Positions 8,364 through 18,584 are shown, counted from the first letter of the stretch. The stretch is 64,000 nucleotides of DNA from Clostridium sp. DSM 17811 (GCF_018861905.1 NZ_JAHLDU010000001.1:124001-188000), one strand, 5' to 3'. Translations and numbers: made by a program. Notes: generated by a model from the letters alone, not told the origin.

Positions 8364-9137
8364 ATGAAAGATTTCTTAGAAAAGTTTAGTTTAAAAGGAA
8401 AAAAAGCTATTGTAACGGGTGGTACTAAAGGTCTTGGTTATGGAATGGCAGAAGGATTATTAGAAGCTGGTTGTGAAGTGGCAATTATTGGTTCTTCTGA
8501 TAAAACAAAGTCGACAGCAGCAGCTTTTGTTGAACAAGGTTATAAATGCCATGGTGTAAAAGCAGATTTAAGAAACACACAAGATAATTATCGAGCATTT
8601 GATGATTGCTTAGCAGCACTGAATGGTGACTTGGATATTCTAGTAACAGCAGCCGGCATTCAAAGAAGACACAGAGCAGAAGATTTCCCCATCGAGGAAT
8701 GGGATGAGGTTATGAGTATTAATCTTCGTTCTGTATTTATTATGTGTCAATTGGCTGGAAAAACAATGTTAAAACAAAGTTCAGGAAGAATTATTAATAT
8801 TGCTTCTATGACCTCGTTTTTCGGGAGTGAACTGATACCTGCGTATGCGGCAAGTAAAGGTGGAATTGCGCAATTAACTAAAGCACTTTCCAATGAATGG
8901 TCATCAAAAGGGGTAAATGTAAATGCAATTGCCCCAGGATACATGGTAACAAAATTAACGGCAGATATGAAAGAAAAAAATCCAAAACAATATGAAGAGA
9001 TTACTGGAAGAATTCCAAAACATCGCTGGGGACAAGCGGAGGATCTTAAAGGATTATCTGTATTTCTTTCTAGTGAAGCATCTTCTTATATCACAGGTGC
9101 AATTATTCCAGTAGATGGAGGATATCTAGGGAAATAA
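8364..9137 (+). CDS. SDR-family oxidoreductase (gluconate 5-dehydrogenase/KduD-like)
   Basis: A 257-residue classical short-chain dehydrogenase. The NAD(P)-binding TGGTKGLG motif is at residues 18-25, the NAAG-equivalent TAAGIQ near 95, and the catalytic serine and YAASK tetrad elements near 143 and 156. The C-terminal IPVDGGYLGK is typical of sugar-acid dehydrogenases such as KduD and IdnO. Its start has AAAGGAG and lies 36 bases after the nitroreductase stop, implying co-transcription. The substrate is not determinable. A strong hairpin closes the unit. Confidence 0.88.
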   Translation: MKDFLEKFSLKGKKAIVTGGTKGLGYGMAEGLLEAGCEVAIIGSSDKTKSTAAAFVEQGYKCHGVKADLRNTQDNYRAFDDCLAALNGDLDILVTAAGIQRRHRAEDFPIEEWDEVMSINLRSVFIMCQLAGKTMLKQSSGRIINIASMTSFFGSELIPAYAASKGGIAQLTKALSNEWSSKGVNVNAIAPGYMVTKLTADMKEKNPKQYEEITGRIPKHRWGQAEDLKGLSVFLSSEASSYITGAIIPVDGGYLGK

Positions 9138-9149
9138 TATAAATAACAA

Positions 9150-9202
9150 AATGAAAAGACATTGTATGCCTTAATATTAAGCGTATATAATGTCTTTTCA
9201 TT
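9150..9202 (+). terminator. Terminator after the SDR gene
   Basis: AATGAAAAGACATT (9150-9163) pairs perfectly with AATGTCTTTTCATT (9189-9202) over 14 bp, followed by GTGTTTTATTT. It separates the SDR gene from the carrier gene, allowing partial read-through at most. Confidence 0.75.
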
Positions 9203-9235
9203 GTGTTTTATTTGATAAAAGAAAGGTTGATAAAA

Positions 9236-10141
9236 ATGAATGCTATAATAGCAAAAGCACTAACCTTGATGGCAATTATACTAATTGGATATATATTTAA
9301 GAAGGTAAACATATTAAAAAAACAAGATTTTGAAGTAATTTCCAGTATTGTTTTAAAGCTAACATTGCCATGTGCAATTATTGCAAATTTAAATGGAACA
9401 AAACTAAGTTTTGAAATGCTGTTTATTATTATCATTGGATTTGGTTTTAATATTTTTCTAGTGATAGCTGGATATTTTATGAGAAAAAACAAAACAGATA
9501 AAAGCTTTTCTATGCTGAACTTATCAGGATTTAATATCGGCAACTTTACTTTACCATTTGTAAGCGGTGTTTTTTCTTCGACCAGTGTACTTGCAACTTG
9601 TATGTTTGATGCAGGAAATTCTATTATGTGTTTAGGCATGACATATGGATTTGCTTCAGCAATACAGGATTCATCGAATAAATTTGATTATAAAATTGTA
9701 TTTAAGAAAGTAGTATCCTCAGTACCTGTGTGTACTTACATGTTTATGATAGTATTATCTATATGTAATATACTCATTCCATCAAACTTAATCATATTTG
9801 CACAAACCATAGGATCAGCAAATACATTTTTATCTATGCTTATGATCGGGATCGCCATTGAAGTACATTTTAATAAGAAAATTATCGCTCTAATATGGAA
9901 GCACATAATAGTACGTTATAGTATTTGTGGATTATTAGCATTGTTTATTTTCTTTATGTCTCCAATTTCTTTAGAAATGCGACAAACAATTGTTATTTTA
10001 TTATTTTCACCAATTACAAGCCTAGCAACTGTTTATACACAAAAATTAGGAGGTAATACAGAGTTATCTGCATGTATTAATTCTGTATCTATAATTCTTT
10101 CAGTTATTATAATAACTGTATTAATATTATTGTTTTCATAA
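9236..10141 (+). CDS. AEC-family permease (auxin efflux carrier-like)
   Basis: A 301-residue integral membrane protein of the AEC/PIN-like carrier family, with about ten hydrophobic helices and the mid-protein FNIGNFTLPF segment typical of bacterial AEC proteins. An in-frame GTG at 9203 lies at the foot of the preceding terminator and lacks a ribosome site; ATG 9236 with GAAAGG upstream is the better start. Relatives move organic acids such as malate or other carboxylates. The substrate is unknown, but co-orientation with a sugar-acid-type SDR is suggestive. Confidence 0.85.
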   Translation: MNAIIAKALTLMAIILIGYIFKKVNILKKQDFEVISSIVLKLTLPCAIIANLNGTKLSFEMLFIIIIGFGFNIFLVIAGYFMRKNKTDKSFSMLNLSGFNIGNFTLPFVSGVFSSTSVLATCMFDAGNSIMCLGMTYGFASAIQDSSNKFDYKIVFKKVVSSVPVCTYMFMIVLSICNILIPSNLIIFAQTIGSANTFLSMLMIGIAIEVHFNKKIIALIWKHIIVRYSICGLLALFIFFMSPISLEMRQTIVILLFSPITSLATVYTQKLGGNTELSACINSVSIILSVIIITVLILLFS

Positions 10142-10201
10142 TATTAATACAGTTAGGTGTTATACTTTGTCATGAGTGAACTGAGCATGTTACATAGTTA
10201 A

Positions 10202-11107
10202 TTATTTTAACCAATACGTTGGGCGAGTTAGTAATATTGGTAACTTTGTATTCCAATCTCCCTTAGCTGTGTTGATTTGGGATTGAGTAAGAAATATACT
10301 GTCTGTAAGATTAGCTCCACTCAGATCGGTATCTCTTAAATCAGCCCCTATAAGGTCAGCACCACTAAGATCGACTCCTTTAAGATTTGCTGCAATAAGG
10401 CATGCTCCTCTTAAGTTTGCACCTCTTAGATTAGTTTTTCTAAGGTCTGAACCAATAAGATCTGCACCTTGAGCCTTTGTTTTCTGATGCTTTGAAGGGT
10501 TCTTCTGTCCCCTACATGCTTTAGCTCGAACAAGTTCGCTAGTTTTAAAAAGTAGAACATTAACATTGTCCCTGTGTGATTCTACATCCAGTCCTATAAG
10601 AGAATCTGGACTAAGATTAGTAAGACGTATAGTCTCATTTATTATAGAATTGAGCTTCTCTTTTTCAGAATGAGCCACTTGTAATCTGCTTGCCTCTTTC
10701 AGATACCATAACATTTCATGAAGTTGCCTCATTATTAGAAATACCTCAAACATTTGTTTTGCAGATTCTGGAACCAGCCTCCAATCGTGTCCACTATATG
10801 TAACTTGAGCTACCTTTTGACCTGCACCAAAACAATCATACGCAGTGCAACCCTTAAGACCCTTATCCCTTAAATTTTTGTGAACAGAGCAATTAAAGTC
10901 CGATTGTAGGTTTATGCAAGGCCTACCAGCATCTTTGTCGATTGGAAAGCCTTCAGACGCTGAAAAGTACAATGCAACGCAGCACAATCCAAAACATTTT
11001 TTACAGTCAACTCTCAAATTATCGAGACTCGCGTCAATAGAAGATACAAATTCTTTGTTATTTCCAGATAATTCTTGATCATACTTATTTTTATATGGAT
11101 ATATCAT
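10202..11107 (-). CDS. Cysteine-rich N-terminal domain plus pentapeptide repeats
   Basis: A 301-residue protein. The first ~100 residues carry many cysteines (CKKCFGLCC, a GRPC segment, then [18 protein letters not shown]), resembling zinc- or iron-chelating cysteine clusters. A helical middle part follows. Residues about 215-275 are pentapeptide repeats of A(D/N)LxG type (about ten units, such as [20 protein letters not shown]), which fold as a right-handed beta helix. GAGGTG precedes the start. I recall this same architecture in other bacteria, without an assigned function. It is transcribed convergently with the AEC gene. Confidence 0.8.
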   Translation of the reverse strand: MIYPYKNKYDQELSGNNKEFVSSIDASLDNLRVDCKKCFGLCCVALYFSASEGFPIDKDAGRPCINLQSDFNCSVHKNLRDKGLKGCTAYDCFGAGQKVAQVTYSGHDWRLVPESAKQMFEVFLIMRQLHEMLWYLKEASRLQVAHSEKEKLNSIINETIRLTNLSPDSLIGLDVESHRDNVNVLLFKTSELVRAKACRGQKNPSKHQKTKAQGADLIGSDLRKTNLRGANLRGACLIAANLKGVDLSGADLIGADLRDTDLSGANLTDSIFLTQSQINTAKGDWNTKLPILLTRPTYWLK

Positions 11108-11376
11108 ATTTATTCACCTCATAATTGTAAAACTTTAATAAATTTCACTTATTAAGTATAACATAGGCAATATATTATTCAACTTCTAAAAACATTCTTA
11201 TAATTTTATTGTATCTCATCAGGAACTTTTAAACTTAAGGAAATAATTTATACTTATCCATGTTAAATATTTGAATAATAACACTACTATCTTGTATAAT
11301 TAAATATGAACACAATAGCAAATTATTGGGTATATAAATAGAAAACTTTCAAAAATATACTGGAGGAGTTGATGAG

Positions 11377-11907
11377 ATAAAAACAATACCAAATTGTATA
11401 TCTTTTAGTAGAATAGTTTTTTCTCTGATCTTGATTTTTGTTAAGCCATTAAGCATGACCTTTTATGTAATATATATTATTTGTGGATTCAGTGATATTG
11501 CGGATGGATTTATCGCAAGAAAGACAAAAACAACAAGCACACTTGGTGCAAAGATTGATTCCATAGCTGACATGATAATGATAATTGTATTATTATCTAT
11601 ACTTTATCCAATCGTAAATCCTTCAACTGAAATCATACTTTGGATTATTTCAATTGCTATTATCAGATTAGCATCAATGCTTGTAGCCCTAAAAAAATAT
11701 AAAACCTTTGCAAGTCTTCACACTTACGGGAATAAAATCACCGGCATAGTTTTATTCATATTTCCAATACTTCTTCCTTATATCCATACAACTGTGTTGA
11801 TGTATATACTTTGTGCTGTAGCAAGCATATCAGCAATTGAGGAATTAGTTATTCAGCTGACATCAAGTCAACTACAACTAAATAAACAAAGTATATTTGA
11901 AAAATGA
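11377..11907 (+). CDS. CDP-alcohol phosphatidyltransferase family protein (5' end unusual)
   Basis: A membrane enzyme of about 176 residues with the CDP-alcohol phosphotransferase signature D-x2-D-G-x2-A-R-x8-G-x3-D-x3-D (DIADGFIARK...GAKIDSIAD). Such enzymes transfer a phosphoalcohol from CDP-activated donors in phospholipid synthesis. The conserved N-terminal IPN..S..RI is encoded from 11383 on, but that frame has no ATG, GTG or TTG near the TGGAGGAG ribosome site (11361-11368). The ATG at 11372 is one base out of frame. So either a one-base deletion broke the start, or translation uses ATA at 11377 or a late TTG at 11431 that would cut the domain. Confidence 0.7.
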   Translation: MKTIPNCISFSRIVFSLILIFVKPLSMTFYVIYIICGFSDIADGFIARKTKTTSTLGAKIDSIADMIMIIVLLSILYPIVNPSTEIILWIISIAIIRLASMLVALKKYKTFASLHTYGNKITGIVLFIFPILLPYIHTTVLMYILCAVASISAIEELVIQLTSSQLQLNKQSIFEK

Positions 11908-12023
11908 GCGCAATCATTAGATGTGGTAATAAACGTATTATGATAGCCCATTATCTACGCTGATAAATTCCTACATAATCCGATCATTAAATTGTGACTT
12001 ATAAATTAAAAGGAGTAATATGT

Positions 12024-12410
12024 ATGAAAGAAAAAAGGCCTGTATTAGTAACTTATATTGTTGATTTAAATTTTTTAAATGTTTTTTTACTGATAATATC
12101 ATTATTCCCAAAGTTTACTGAACAATTTGGAATTGTTACGGCAACACCTACTTTTTCTAATGTTACAATTAAAGCCTTATTCCTTTTAATTCTATTAACA
12201 ATATCTTATGGATTATTAAGGCTTAAAAAATGGGGTTATTGGCTAATGATAACCTACAATATGTTTTTTCTAATATTATCTATTATTTATTTATTAAAAC
12301 TTACCGGACCATCATCTTATAATCAAGGCTGGATATCTTCCATTTTAGGACTATCTCTTATATTTTCAGCGAAGCGATACTTTATTAAATCATCTCCTGA
12401 GGAGCTATAA
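12024..12410 (+). CDS. Small membrane protein of unknown function
   Basis: A 128-residue protein with four predicted hydrophobic helices (around residues 11-30, 48-64, 74-93 and 104-118 by eye). No family is recognised with confidence; the layout resembles small uncharacterised four-helix integral membrane proteins. AAAGGAG lies 9 bases before the ATG at 12024, which is preferred over an in-frame upstream start at 11994. It follows the phosphatidyltransferase-like gene by 116 bases on the same strand. Confidence 0.7.
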   Translation: MKEKRPVLVTYIVDLNFLNVFLLIISLFPKFTEQFGIVTATPTFSNVTIKALFLLILLTISYGLLRLKKWGYWLMITYNMFFLILSIIYLLKLTGPSSYNQGWISSILGLSLIFSAKRYFIKSSPEEL

Positions 12411-12428
12411 TATTAATAATTTTAATAA

Positions 12429-12454
12429 GGTAAGCCCCCCATTTGGGACTTACC
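12429..12454. terminator. Stem-loop after membrane-protein gene
   Basis: GGTAAG..CCC-ATTT-GGG..CTTACC forms a short GC-rich hairpin just after the stop at 12410. T-runs are weak on both sides, so this is a possible terminator. Confidence 0.45.
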
Positions 12455-12506
12455 TTCACACATATTACTCAAAGGATACTCACCGCCCTTTCACCGAACT
12501 AATTAG

Positions 12507-12735
12507 TTTTCTTCGTCAATGCTAACAAAAGTATATATATTGCGCAAAATGCGTTCGAACAAATCGTAGTAATTCTTAATTTATTTTATTTCCAATTGCG
12601 TAAAGAAAAATGCATGTTTGAACGCAGTGAGTTTGCATTTTTTAGCAAATGGAAATAAAAGAAATTTTAGAATTACACGATAACGTGAGCGCATTTAAGC
12701 AATATATACTTTTAGTTATAGCATTGGCGAAGAAA
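12507..12735. repeat. Dispersed palindromic element, copy A
   Basis: The whole stretch folds on itself. The left end TTCTTCGTCAATGCTA mirrors TAGCATTGGCGAAGAA at the right, TATATATTGCGC mirrors GCAATATATA, TAGTAATTCTTAA mirrors TTAGAATTACAC, and ATTTCCAATTGCG mirrors AGCAAATGGAAAT. The reverse complement matches 27130-27356 along nearly its whole length, including ACTAAAAGTATATATTGC, GTAATTCTAAAAT, TTCAAACATGC, ATAAATTAAGAATTACTA and TTTGTTC. Both copies sit between convergent genes; this one is immediately downstream of pyrE. Confidence 0.8.
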
Positions 12736-12746
12736 ATGGATACCTT

Positions 12747-13313
12747 TTATTTTATGTTGCGGCTTCCAGGCTTTATGTATGGTGATCCACTTTTACAAAG
12801 TGGGCAATCTGCTGGATCGTAACTTTCAATATCAAGTTTTATAGCGCTGTATATAGGATAATCAATAGTGCTACTTCCTCTATCTACTATACAACATATA
12901 CCAACTACTTCAGCTCCAAGTCCTTTTAATACTTCTATTGTTTCTAAAGAAGATTTACCGGTAGTCACTACATCCTCTGTAATTAAAACTTTTTGTCCCT
13001 TTTTAATTTCAAATCCACGCCTAAGTTCGAAAGTGCCATTTACTCTTTCAGTAAATATAGCAGGTTTTCCAGTTTGTCTACCTACTTCATAAGCTACTAC
13101 TATTCCTCCCATTGCAGGTCCTACTACTATATCAAACTCTATATCTTTTATTTTGTCAGCAACTATGCTAAGTACTTTTGCAGATTTATCAGGATATTGA
13201 AGAAGTTTTGCACATTGGCAATATCTATTGCTGTGTCTTCCTGATGATAACAGAAAATGTCCCTCAAGTAGTGCTCCTGATTCTTTTAATATATCTAAAA
13301 CATTTATATTCAT
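12747..13313 (-). CDS. pyrE: Orotate phosphoribosyltransferase
   Basis: A 188-residue enzyme making OMP from orotate and PRPP. The PRPP-binding loop [16 protein letters not shown] (about residues 108-123) is diagnostic, and SGRHSN near residue 25 contributes to the active site. The C-terminal [10 protein letters not shown] segment matches clostridial PyrE proteins. AGGAGG precedes the start. It is the last gene of the pyrBICFKDE operon, 41 bases after pyrD. A palindromic repeat lies directly beyond its stop. Confidence 0.95.
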   Translation of the reverse strand: MNINVLDILKESGALLEGHFLLSSGRHSNRYCQCAKLLQYPDKSAKVLSIVADKIKDIEFDIVVGPAMGGIVVAYEVGRQTGKPAIFTERVNGTFELRRGFEIKKGQKVLITEDVVTTGKSSLETIEVLKGLGAEVVGICCIVDRGSSTIDYPIYSAIKLDIESYDPADCPLCKSGSPYIKPGSRNIK

Positions 13314-13354
13314 ATAATCTCCTCCTATTTTAAGTACATGGCGCCTAAGTTTCC

Positions 13355-14251
13355 TTATATAATTCCTCTAATTTCACTTAAATCTTTGATACCTTCTTTG
13401 ATCATATACTTCTCAATTCCCTCTATTATATCTATACAAACATCAGGTTTTATAAAATTCGCAGTTCCAACGCTAACGGCCTGTGCTCCCACCATTATAA
13501 ATTCTATAGCATCTTCGAATGTGGATATACCACCCATTCCCACAACTGGAACGTCTACGGCTTTGCATACTTCATGCACCATTCTAAGTGCCATAGGTTT
13601 TATTGCCGGTCCTGATACCCCTGCATATATATTATTAAATATTGCACGCCTATTATGTATATCTACTGCCATACCTTTAAAAGTATTCACTAAAGATAAT
13701 GCGTCCGCTCCAGCTTCGCAGCATTTATATGCCATATCTACTATATCCTCAGCATTTGGTGATAACTTAACCATAAGAGGTTTTTTGCATACACTTTTAA
13801 CCTGGCGTACCACATCATATGCTACCTTTGATTTAATTCCAAAAGCCATACCTCCACATAATACATTAGGACAAGATATATTTAACTCAATTATGTCTAC
13901 GGCCTCGTTATTTAATCTTTCTATTGCAGCCATATATTCCTCAACGCTACTACCACCAACATTTGCGATTATAGCTGTATTGTATTCTAGCATCAATGGA
14001 AGTTCTTTAGTTATAAACTTTTCAATACCTGGATTTTGAAGCCCTACACTATTTAACATTCCACCACGGGATTCATAAATTCTTATTCCATCATTTCCTT
14101 GTTTACTATGTAGCGTAAGACCCTTGCCAGATATACCACCAAGTCTTCCTACATCGTAATAATCTTTATATTCCTCACCAAATCCAAAAGTTCCAGATGC
14201 AGCTATAACAGGATTTTTTAAAACTACTCCACATAATTCTACTTTAGTCAT
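13355..14251 (-). CDS. pyrD: Dihydroorotate dehydrogenase B, catalytic subunit
   Basis: A 298-residue FMN-binding class 1B dihydroorotate dehydrogenase that oxidises dihydroorotate to orotate using NAD+ through the PyrK subunit. [11 protein letters not shown] near residue 20, [13 protein letters not shown] around 122-134 (the cysteine is the catalytic base of class 1 enzymes) and [12 protein letters not shown] near 235 are visible. It overlaps pyrK by 8 bases, consistent with translational coupling of the two subunits of one complex. Confidence 0.95.
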   Translation of the reverse strand: MTKVELCGVVLKNPVIAASGTFGFGEEYKDYYDVGRLGGISGKGLTLHSKQGNDGIRIYESRGGMLNSVGLQNPGIEKFITKELPLMLEYNTAIIANVGGSSVEEYMAAIERLNNEAVDIIELNISCPNVLCGGMAFGIKSKVAYDVVRQVKSVCKKPLMVKLSPNAEDIVDMAYKCCEAGADALSLVNTFKGMAVDIHNRRAIFNNIYAGVSGPAIKPMALRMVHEVCKAVDVPVVGMGGISTFEDAIEFIMVGAQAVSVGTANFIKPDVCIDIIEGIEKYMIKEGIKDLSEIRGII

Positions 14252-14978
14252 TAAAGATCAAATCCTTTCCGTTAAACACTGGGCCATCTTTACATGTCCT
14301 CTTATTTCCACCCTTGGTTTTACAAGTGCAAACAAGACATGCACCTATTCCACAGGCCATATGATTTTCCATAGACACATATACTGGAACGTATGCATCA
14401 TTACACATAGTTATAACTTTTCTCATCATAATTTCTGGTCCACAACAAATAACTGTTCTATAATCTTTTGGATTTAGTATGTCTGTTATGTATCCTTTAT
14501 GACCAATTTTACCGCTTTCTGTGGATAAGTTTATTTTATTTACATATTTTTCCACAGAATCCACAGAATAATCCACAGTTTTAAACCCAGAATACAAATC
14601 TATTTCACAACCAGTAAGCTTTTTGATCAAATAAACAAGTGGTGCTATACCAATTCCACCAGATACAACAGCAATTTTCCCTTTAATCTTATCTACCTCA
14701 AATCCATTTCCCAGTGGTCCCATTATCTGAAGTTCATCATTTTCCTTAAGTTTACTAAGATGTTTTGTTCCTTGCCCTACTATTTGATATAAAAAACTTA
14801 TTTTCTCATCATCTACATTATATACACTTATAGGTCTTGGTAATAGTGGTTCAAGTTGACCCGTTTTTAACATAAAAAATTGTCCTGGTTTAATGTTAAA
14901 TTTCCCTTTTATAGAAAGCTTATACACACCCTCACTTATTAAAACATTCTCATATGTCTTCTCGACTGAGTATTTCAA
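14244..14978 (-). CDS. pyrK: Dihydroorotate dehydrogenase B, electron transfer subunit
   Basis: A 244-residue FAD/[2Fe-2S] protein that passes electrons from PyrD to NAD+. RPISVYN (FAD binding) occurs near residue 50, GPLGNGF near 88, and the [11 protein letters not shown] nucleotide-binding loop near 107. The iron-sulfur ligands lie in [14 protein letters not shown] plus a later cysteine (RTCKDGP) near the C-terminus. It starts 34 bases before pyrF ends and precedes pyrD in the operon. Length is normal. Confidence 0.95.
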   Translation of the reverse strand: MKYSVEKTYENVLISEGVYKLSIKGKFNIKPGQFFMLKTGQLEPLLPRPISVYNVDDEKISFLYQIVGQGTKHLSKLKENDELQIMGPLGNGFEVDKIKGKIAVVSGGIGIAPLVYLIKKLTGCEIDLYSGFKTVDYSVDSVEKYVNKINLSTESGKIGHKGYITDILNPKDYRTVICCGPEIMMRKVITMCNDAYVPVYVSMENHMACGIGACLVCTCKTKGGNKRTCKDGPVFNGKDLIFND

Positions 14979-15012
14979 ATAAACCCCTCCAGTGCTTAAT
15001 AAAAATCATATA

Positions 15013-15879
15013 TTATTTATTAGCTGCTTTTCGTATAGCATCTCTCATTTTTATAGCTTCTGCCCTAGCACACTGCTCAAAATGACTTCCACCATTTTCA
15101 ACTTTTTTATAAGCAAGCAATATACTTCTAGATGCATTCACAACTCCGCCATTTCCGTTTTTCAAATAAATAGCTACGTCATTTGCGGCTCCACCTTGTG
15201 CTCCATAACCTGGTATTAAGAAAAACATTTTTCCAAGGTCTTTTCTCATCTTTAGTCCTTCATCTATATGAGTACATCCAACAACCCCACCTACAGAGCT
15301 GTAACCACATTCTCCCATAAATTCACTACCGATCTTTAATAATTTTTCTCCAACTATATCATAAACTTTTTTATTCTCTTTATTCTCTATATATTCTATA
15401 TCTTCTGCACCTTTATTCGAGGTTCTTACTAGAGAAAATAATCCTTTTTCATTGTTTTTTACATAAGGTAGATATGGCTGAATACTGTCCATCCCCATAT
15501 ATGGATTAACAGTTATAAAATCACTTTCAAAGTCTCCTTCAAAATGTGCTTTAGCATACATTTGAGCAGTTTTAGCAATGTCCCCTCTTTTAATATCTGC
15601 AATTGCTAAACATCCTTTGCTTTTTATATAAGTTAAAGTGTCCTTATATACTTTTAGACCATTTAAGCCAAGTGCTTCATAATATGCTATTTGTACCTTA
15701 TAACATGCGGCGATGTCATATGTAGCATCAATTATCATTTGATTAAATCTATATAATGCGTGTTCATCATGCATAAATTTATTTCTAAACTCTACTGGTA
15801 AATACTCCAAATCAGTGTCAAGACCTACACACACATTACCTTTTTTTTCTACGCTTTCAAATAATCTATCTATAATCAA
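15013..15879 (-). CDS. pyrF: Orotidine 5'-phosphate decarboxylase (type 2)
   Basis: A 288-residue OMP decarboxylase converting OMP to UMP. The catalytic segment DIKRGDIAKTAQMY around residues 94-107 carries the Lys-Asp network, and VCVGLDTDLEYLP at about 16-28 is typical of the longer type 2 PyrF. PGYGAQGGAAND near residue 225 forms the phosphate site. It lies in the operon between pyrC and pyrK with short spacers. Confidence 0.95.
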   Translation of the reverse strand: MIIDRLFESVEKKGNVCVGLDTDLEYLPVEFRNKFMHDEHALYRFNQMIIDATYDIAACYKVQIAYYEALGLNGLKVYKDTLTYIKSKGCLAIADIKRGDIAKTAQMYAKAHFEGDFESDFITVNPYMGMDSIQPYLPYVKNNEKGLFSLVRTSNKGAEDIEYIENKENKKVYDIVGEKLLKIGSEFMGECGYSSVGGVVGCTHIDEGLKMRKDLGKMFFLIPGYGAQGGAANDVAIYLKNGNGGVVNASRSILLAYKKVENGGSHFEQCARAEAIKMRDAIRKAANK

Positions 15880-15901
15880 TCATTATTCCACCTTTGCTAT
15901 C

Positions 15902-17119
15902 TTATTTGCTTATCCACTCTTCGTTTTGTCCCACTTTAGCTTTGTAAATTATTCTTCCTGCTTTAATAGTACACATCACTTTACCTACTACACTCTTACC
16001 ATCAAAAGGAGAATTATGTCCTTTTGATAAAAATTGTGAGCAATCAATATTGTACTTAGATTTAATGTCTAAGAGAACCAAGTCTCCATCAAATCCAATT
16101 TTAATTTCACCCTTATTTAGCATCATAATTTTAGCTGGGTTTTTGGACATCAACTCAGAAAGTTTATTTATAGTAATGTGACCTTCTTCTACCAGCTTAG
16201 TGTAACATACTGGAAAGGAGGTTTCTAGCCCTGATATACCAGGTGCTCCATTTATTTTGTCTTGGACGCTGTGTGGTGCGTGATCCGTTGCTATAACATC
16301 CACAAAGCCATCTTGCATCGCCTTAATTATAAAGTTTACATCCTCCATTTTTCTCATAGGTGGATTTACTCTATACTGCGTTTCCTCTGTTAATGCTATA
16401 TGATGTGGTGTAACCTCGCAGGTAACTCGTGCCCCCTGTTTTTTACCATCTATAACATCCTTCATAGCTTCTTTCGTACTAACATGAGCTAAGTGAAGCT
16501 TGCAACCAGTGAATTTTGAAAGAGCGATATCTCTCCAAGTCATCATATTTTCTGCGAGCCTCGTATCAATATCTACTAATTCTTCATTTTCAGCATGAGA
16601 TATTATTGTTAAATTCTTCTCTTTAGCTGCAACCATCGCCTCAAGCATTATACGACTATTAGAAACACCCTTACCATCATCGGATATAAATCTCACTTTC
16701 GGTGTTAGCTGATATAAATGATCTATAGATTTTCCAAGTAAATCCTCTGTAATTGATGCACATTGATGAATATCAACAAGATCTATTTCGCTCGCTTTTT
16801 CAAGAACCTTATCTATTACGTCCATTGAGCTACATACTGGCTTTGTATTTGCCATTAAATTTATTGCAGTATAACCACCCCGAACTGCTGCTCTACTTCC
16901 TGATAACAAGTCTTCTTTATACGTATATCCAGGTTCTCTAAAATGACTGTGAAGATCTATGAAAGAGGGTGATAAAACATATCCCTCTCCATCTAGTACC
17001 TCACAGTCTTTTTGCAAATCTTTTCCTATTTCATATATTATCCCTTTATTTATATACACATCGAAAATAGAATCTTGTGATGAATCAACTACTCTTGCGT
17101 TTTTTATTAATAATTCCAT
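15902..17119 (-). CDS. pyrC: Dihydroorotase
   Basis: A 405-residue amidohydrolase that cyclises carbamoyl-aspartate to dihydroorotate. The metal motif DLHSHFREPGYTYKED near residues 55-70, SHAENEEL, HLAHVSTKEA and ATDHAPHS are the expected zinc ligands and catalytic residues of class I dihydroorotases. Length is slightly short of the usual ~425 but no motif is missing. It follows pyrI by 65 bases. Confidence 0.95.
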   Translation of the reverse strand: MELLIKNARVVDSSQDSIFDVYINKGIIYEIGKDLQKDCEVLDGEGYVLSPSFIDLHSHFREPGYTYKEDLLSGSRAAVRGGYTAINLMANTKPVCSSMDVIDKVLEKASEIDLVDIHQCASITEDLLGKSIDHLYQLTPKVRFISDDGKGVSNSRIMLEAMVAAKEKNLTIISHAENEELVDIDTRLAENMMTWRDIALSKFTGCKLHLAHVSTKEAMKDVIDGKKQGARVTCEVTPHHIALTEETQYRVNPPMRKMEDVNFIIKAMQDGFVDVIATDHAPHSVQDKINGAPGISGLETSFPVCYTKLVEEGHITINKLSELMSKNPAKIMMLNKGEIKIGFDGDLVLLDIKSKYNIDCSQFLSKGHNSPFDGKSVVGKVMCTIKAGRIIYKAKVGQNEEWISK

Positions 17120-17184
17120 TAGTTTATCATCCTTTCACGCTTTATTTAAACTGAACATACCTTTTAATTCAAATTACGTGTTTA

Positions 17185-17619
17185 TTATGATATATTATTT
17201 GGGTTATTAATCTCATCACAATACATACATCTATATTCGCCTTTTTCTCTATTCGATAGATAAAAACTATGTTGAATTTCTTGTTCTGTAGATGTAATAC
17301 ATCTTGGATTAATGCATTTTATTATGTTTTCAACATTGTCAGGTAATTTTAATTTAATTTTACTTTCAATTTTTTCTCCAGTTATTATATCTATTGTTAT
17401 GTTAGGATCTATAAATCCTAAAACTGTATAATCTATATCAATCTCGTTTTCTATTTTAATTATATCTTTTCTCCCAAGTTTACCACTAGGTGCATTCATA
17501 ATGAGCGCCACAGTAAATTCGGCTTTATCTAAACCTAAGTAGTTGAATATTTTAAGTCCTACACCAGCTTTAATATGATCTATTACTATTCCTCTTTTTA
17601 TACTATTTATACTTACCAT
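17185..17619 (-). CDS. pyrI: Aspartate carbamoyltransferase regulatory subunit
   Basis: A 144-residue PyrI. The N-terminal allosteric domain ([16 protein letters not shown]) binds nucleotides. The C-terminal zinc domain has CINPRC and CMYC, giving the four cysteine ligands that hold it to PyrB. Its first base overlaps the last base of pyrB, so the two subunits are translationally coupled. A class B allosteric ATCase is therefore expected, so flux is under both nucleotide feedback and leader control. Confidence 0.95.
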   Translation of the reverse strand: MVSINSIKRGIVIDHIKAGVGLKIFNYLGLDKAEFTVALIMNAPSGKLGRKDIIKIENEIDIDYTVLGFIDPNITIDIITGEKIESKIKLKLPDNVENIIKCINPRCITSTEQEIQHSFYLSNREKGEYRCMYCDEINNPNNIS

Positions 17620-18545
17620 TATTTATCAGCCCCCAAAAGTTTAGCAATAAGTGCCATTCTTACATACATACCATACTTTGCTTGTCTAAAGTAACATGCC
17701 CTTGGATCAGTATCTAATTCCACAGCTATTTCATTAACTCTAGGAAGTGGGTGAAGTATTATCATATCTTTCTTAGCTTTTAGCATTTTTTCTTTGTTTA
17801 ATATATAAATATCTTTAAGCCTTATATAATCTTCCTCATTAAAGAATCTTTCTTTTTGAACCCTAGTCATATACAATATATCAAGATCTCCGATTACATC
17901 TTCTAATTTTTCAACCTCTTCAAATTCTATGTTATTTTTCTCAAGTACTTCTTCTTTAATATATTTAGGAATTTTTAATTCATTTGGAGCTATTAATATA
18001 AACTTAACATTTTCGTATCTTGACATGGCTTTTATTAATGAATGAACTGTTCTACCAAACTTTAAATCACCACAAACTCCTATTGTTAAGTTTGATAATG
18101 TTCCTTTAATATTTCTTATGGTTAAAAGATCTGTTAATGTTTGAGTTGGATGTTGATGACCACCATCACCTGCATTTATTACTGGCATTTGAGAATTCAT
18201 AGCTGCAACCTTAGCTGCTCCTTCTTTAGGATGTCTCATTGCTGCGATATCAGCATAACACTCTACAGTTCGTATAGTATCAGCTACACTTTCTCCCTTT
18301 GATGCCGAACTAGATTGTGCCTCAGAAAAACCTAACACCTCGCCTCCAAGTCTTAACATTGCTGCTTCAAAACTTAATCTTGTACGTGTGCTTGGTTCAT
18401 AAAACAATGTTGCCAAAATCTTTCCATCACATATGTGAGAATAATCCTTAGGATTTTTAATTATTTCATCTGCATAATCAAAAATCTCCTCTAGTTCTAG
18501 TAGTGATAAATCCATTGGGTCAATCAAATTTCTTCCTTTTAACAT
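17619..18545 (-). CDS. pyrB: Aspartate carbamoyltransferase catalytic subunit
   Basis: A 308-residue enzyme joining carbamoyl phosphate and aspartate. The carbamoyl-phosphate site [17 protein letters not shown] around residues 53-69 and the HPTQTLTDL and HPLPRVNEI motifs are present. The first gene of the pyr operon, its ribosome site AGGAGAGG lies inside the second PyrR-type RNA element, suggesting control of translation as well as transcription. No pyrR gene is in the window. Confidence 0.96.
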   Translation of the reverse strand: MLKGRNLIDPMDLSLLELEEIFDYADEIIKNPKDYSHICDGKILATLFYEPSTRTRLSFEAAMLRLGGEVLGFSEAQSSSASKGESVADTIRTVECYADIAAMRHPKEGAAKVAAMNSQMPVINAGDGGHQHPTQTLTDLLTIRNIKGTLSNLTIGVCGDLKFGRTVHSLIKAMSRYENVKFILIAPNELKIPKYIKEEVLEKNNIEFEEVEKLEDVIGDLDILYMTRVQKERFFNEEDYIRLKDIYILNKEKMLKAKKDMIILHPLPRVNEIAVELDTDPRACYFRQAKYGMYVRMALIAKLLGADK

Positions 18546-18551
18546 ATTATA

Positions 18552-18584
18552 TCCTCTCCTTCTCAGTCTCTCGGACTAAATTTA
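18552..18584 (-). promoter_or_regulatory. Second PyrR-type RNA element overlapping the pyrB ribosome site
   Basis: On the minus strand AGUC-CGAGA-GACU (18577-18565) is followed at once by GAGAAGGAGAGG, which contains the pyrB Shine-Dalgarno. The element repeats the first copy, including the preceding ACCTTTAA and the following GATAT. No terminator lies between it and the gene, so binding here would act on ribosome access (inference). The loop is five bases rather than the six of the Bacillus consensus. Confidence 0.65.

Noticed and set aside
13338-14039. A 233-codon ORF antisense to pyrD
   Set aside because: It is a mirror frame of the clearly conserved pyrD gene, rich in Ser/Ile/Pro as expected from antisense translation.
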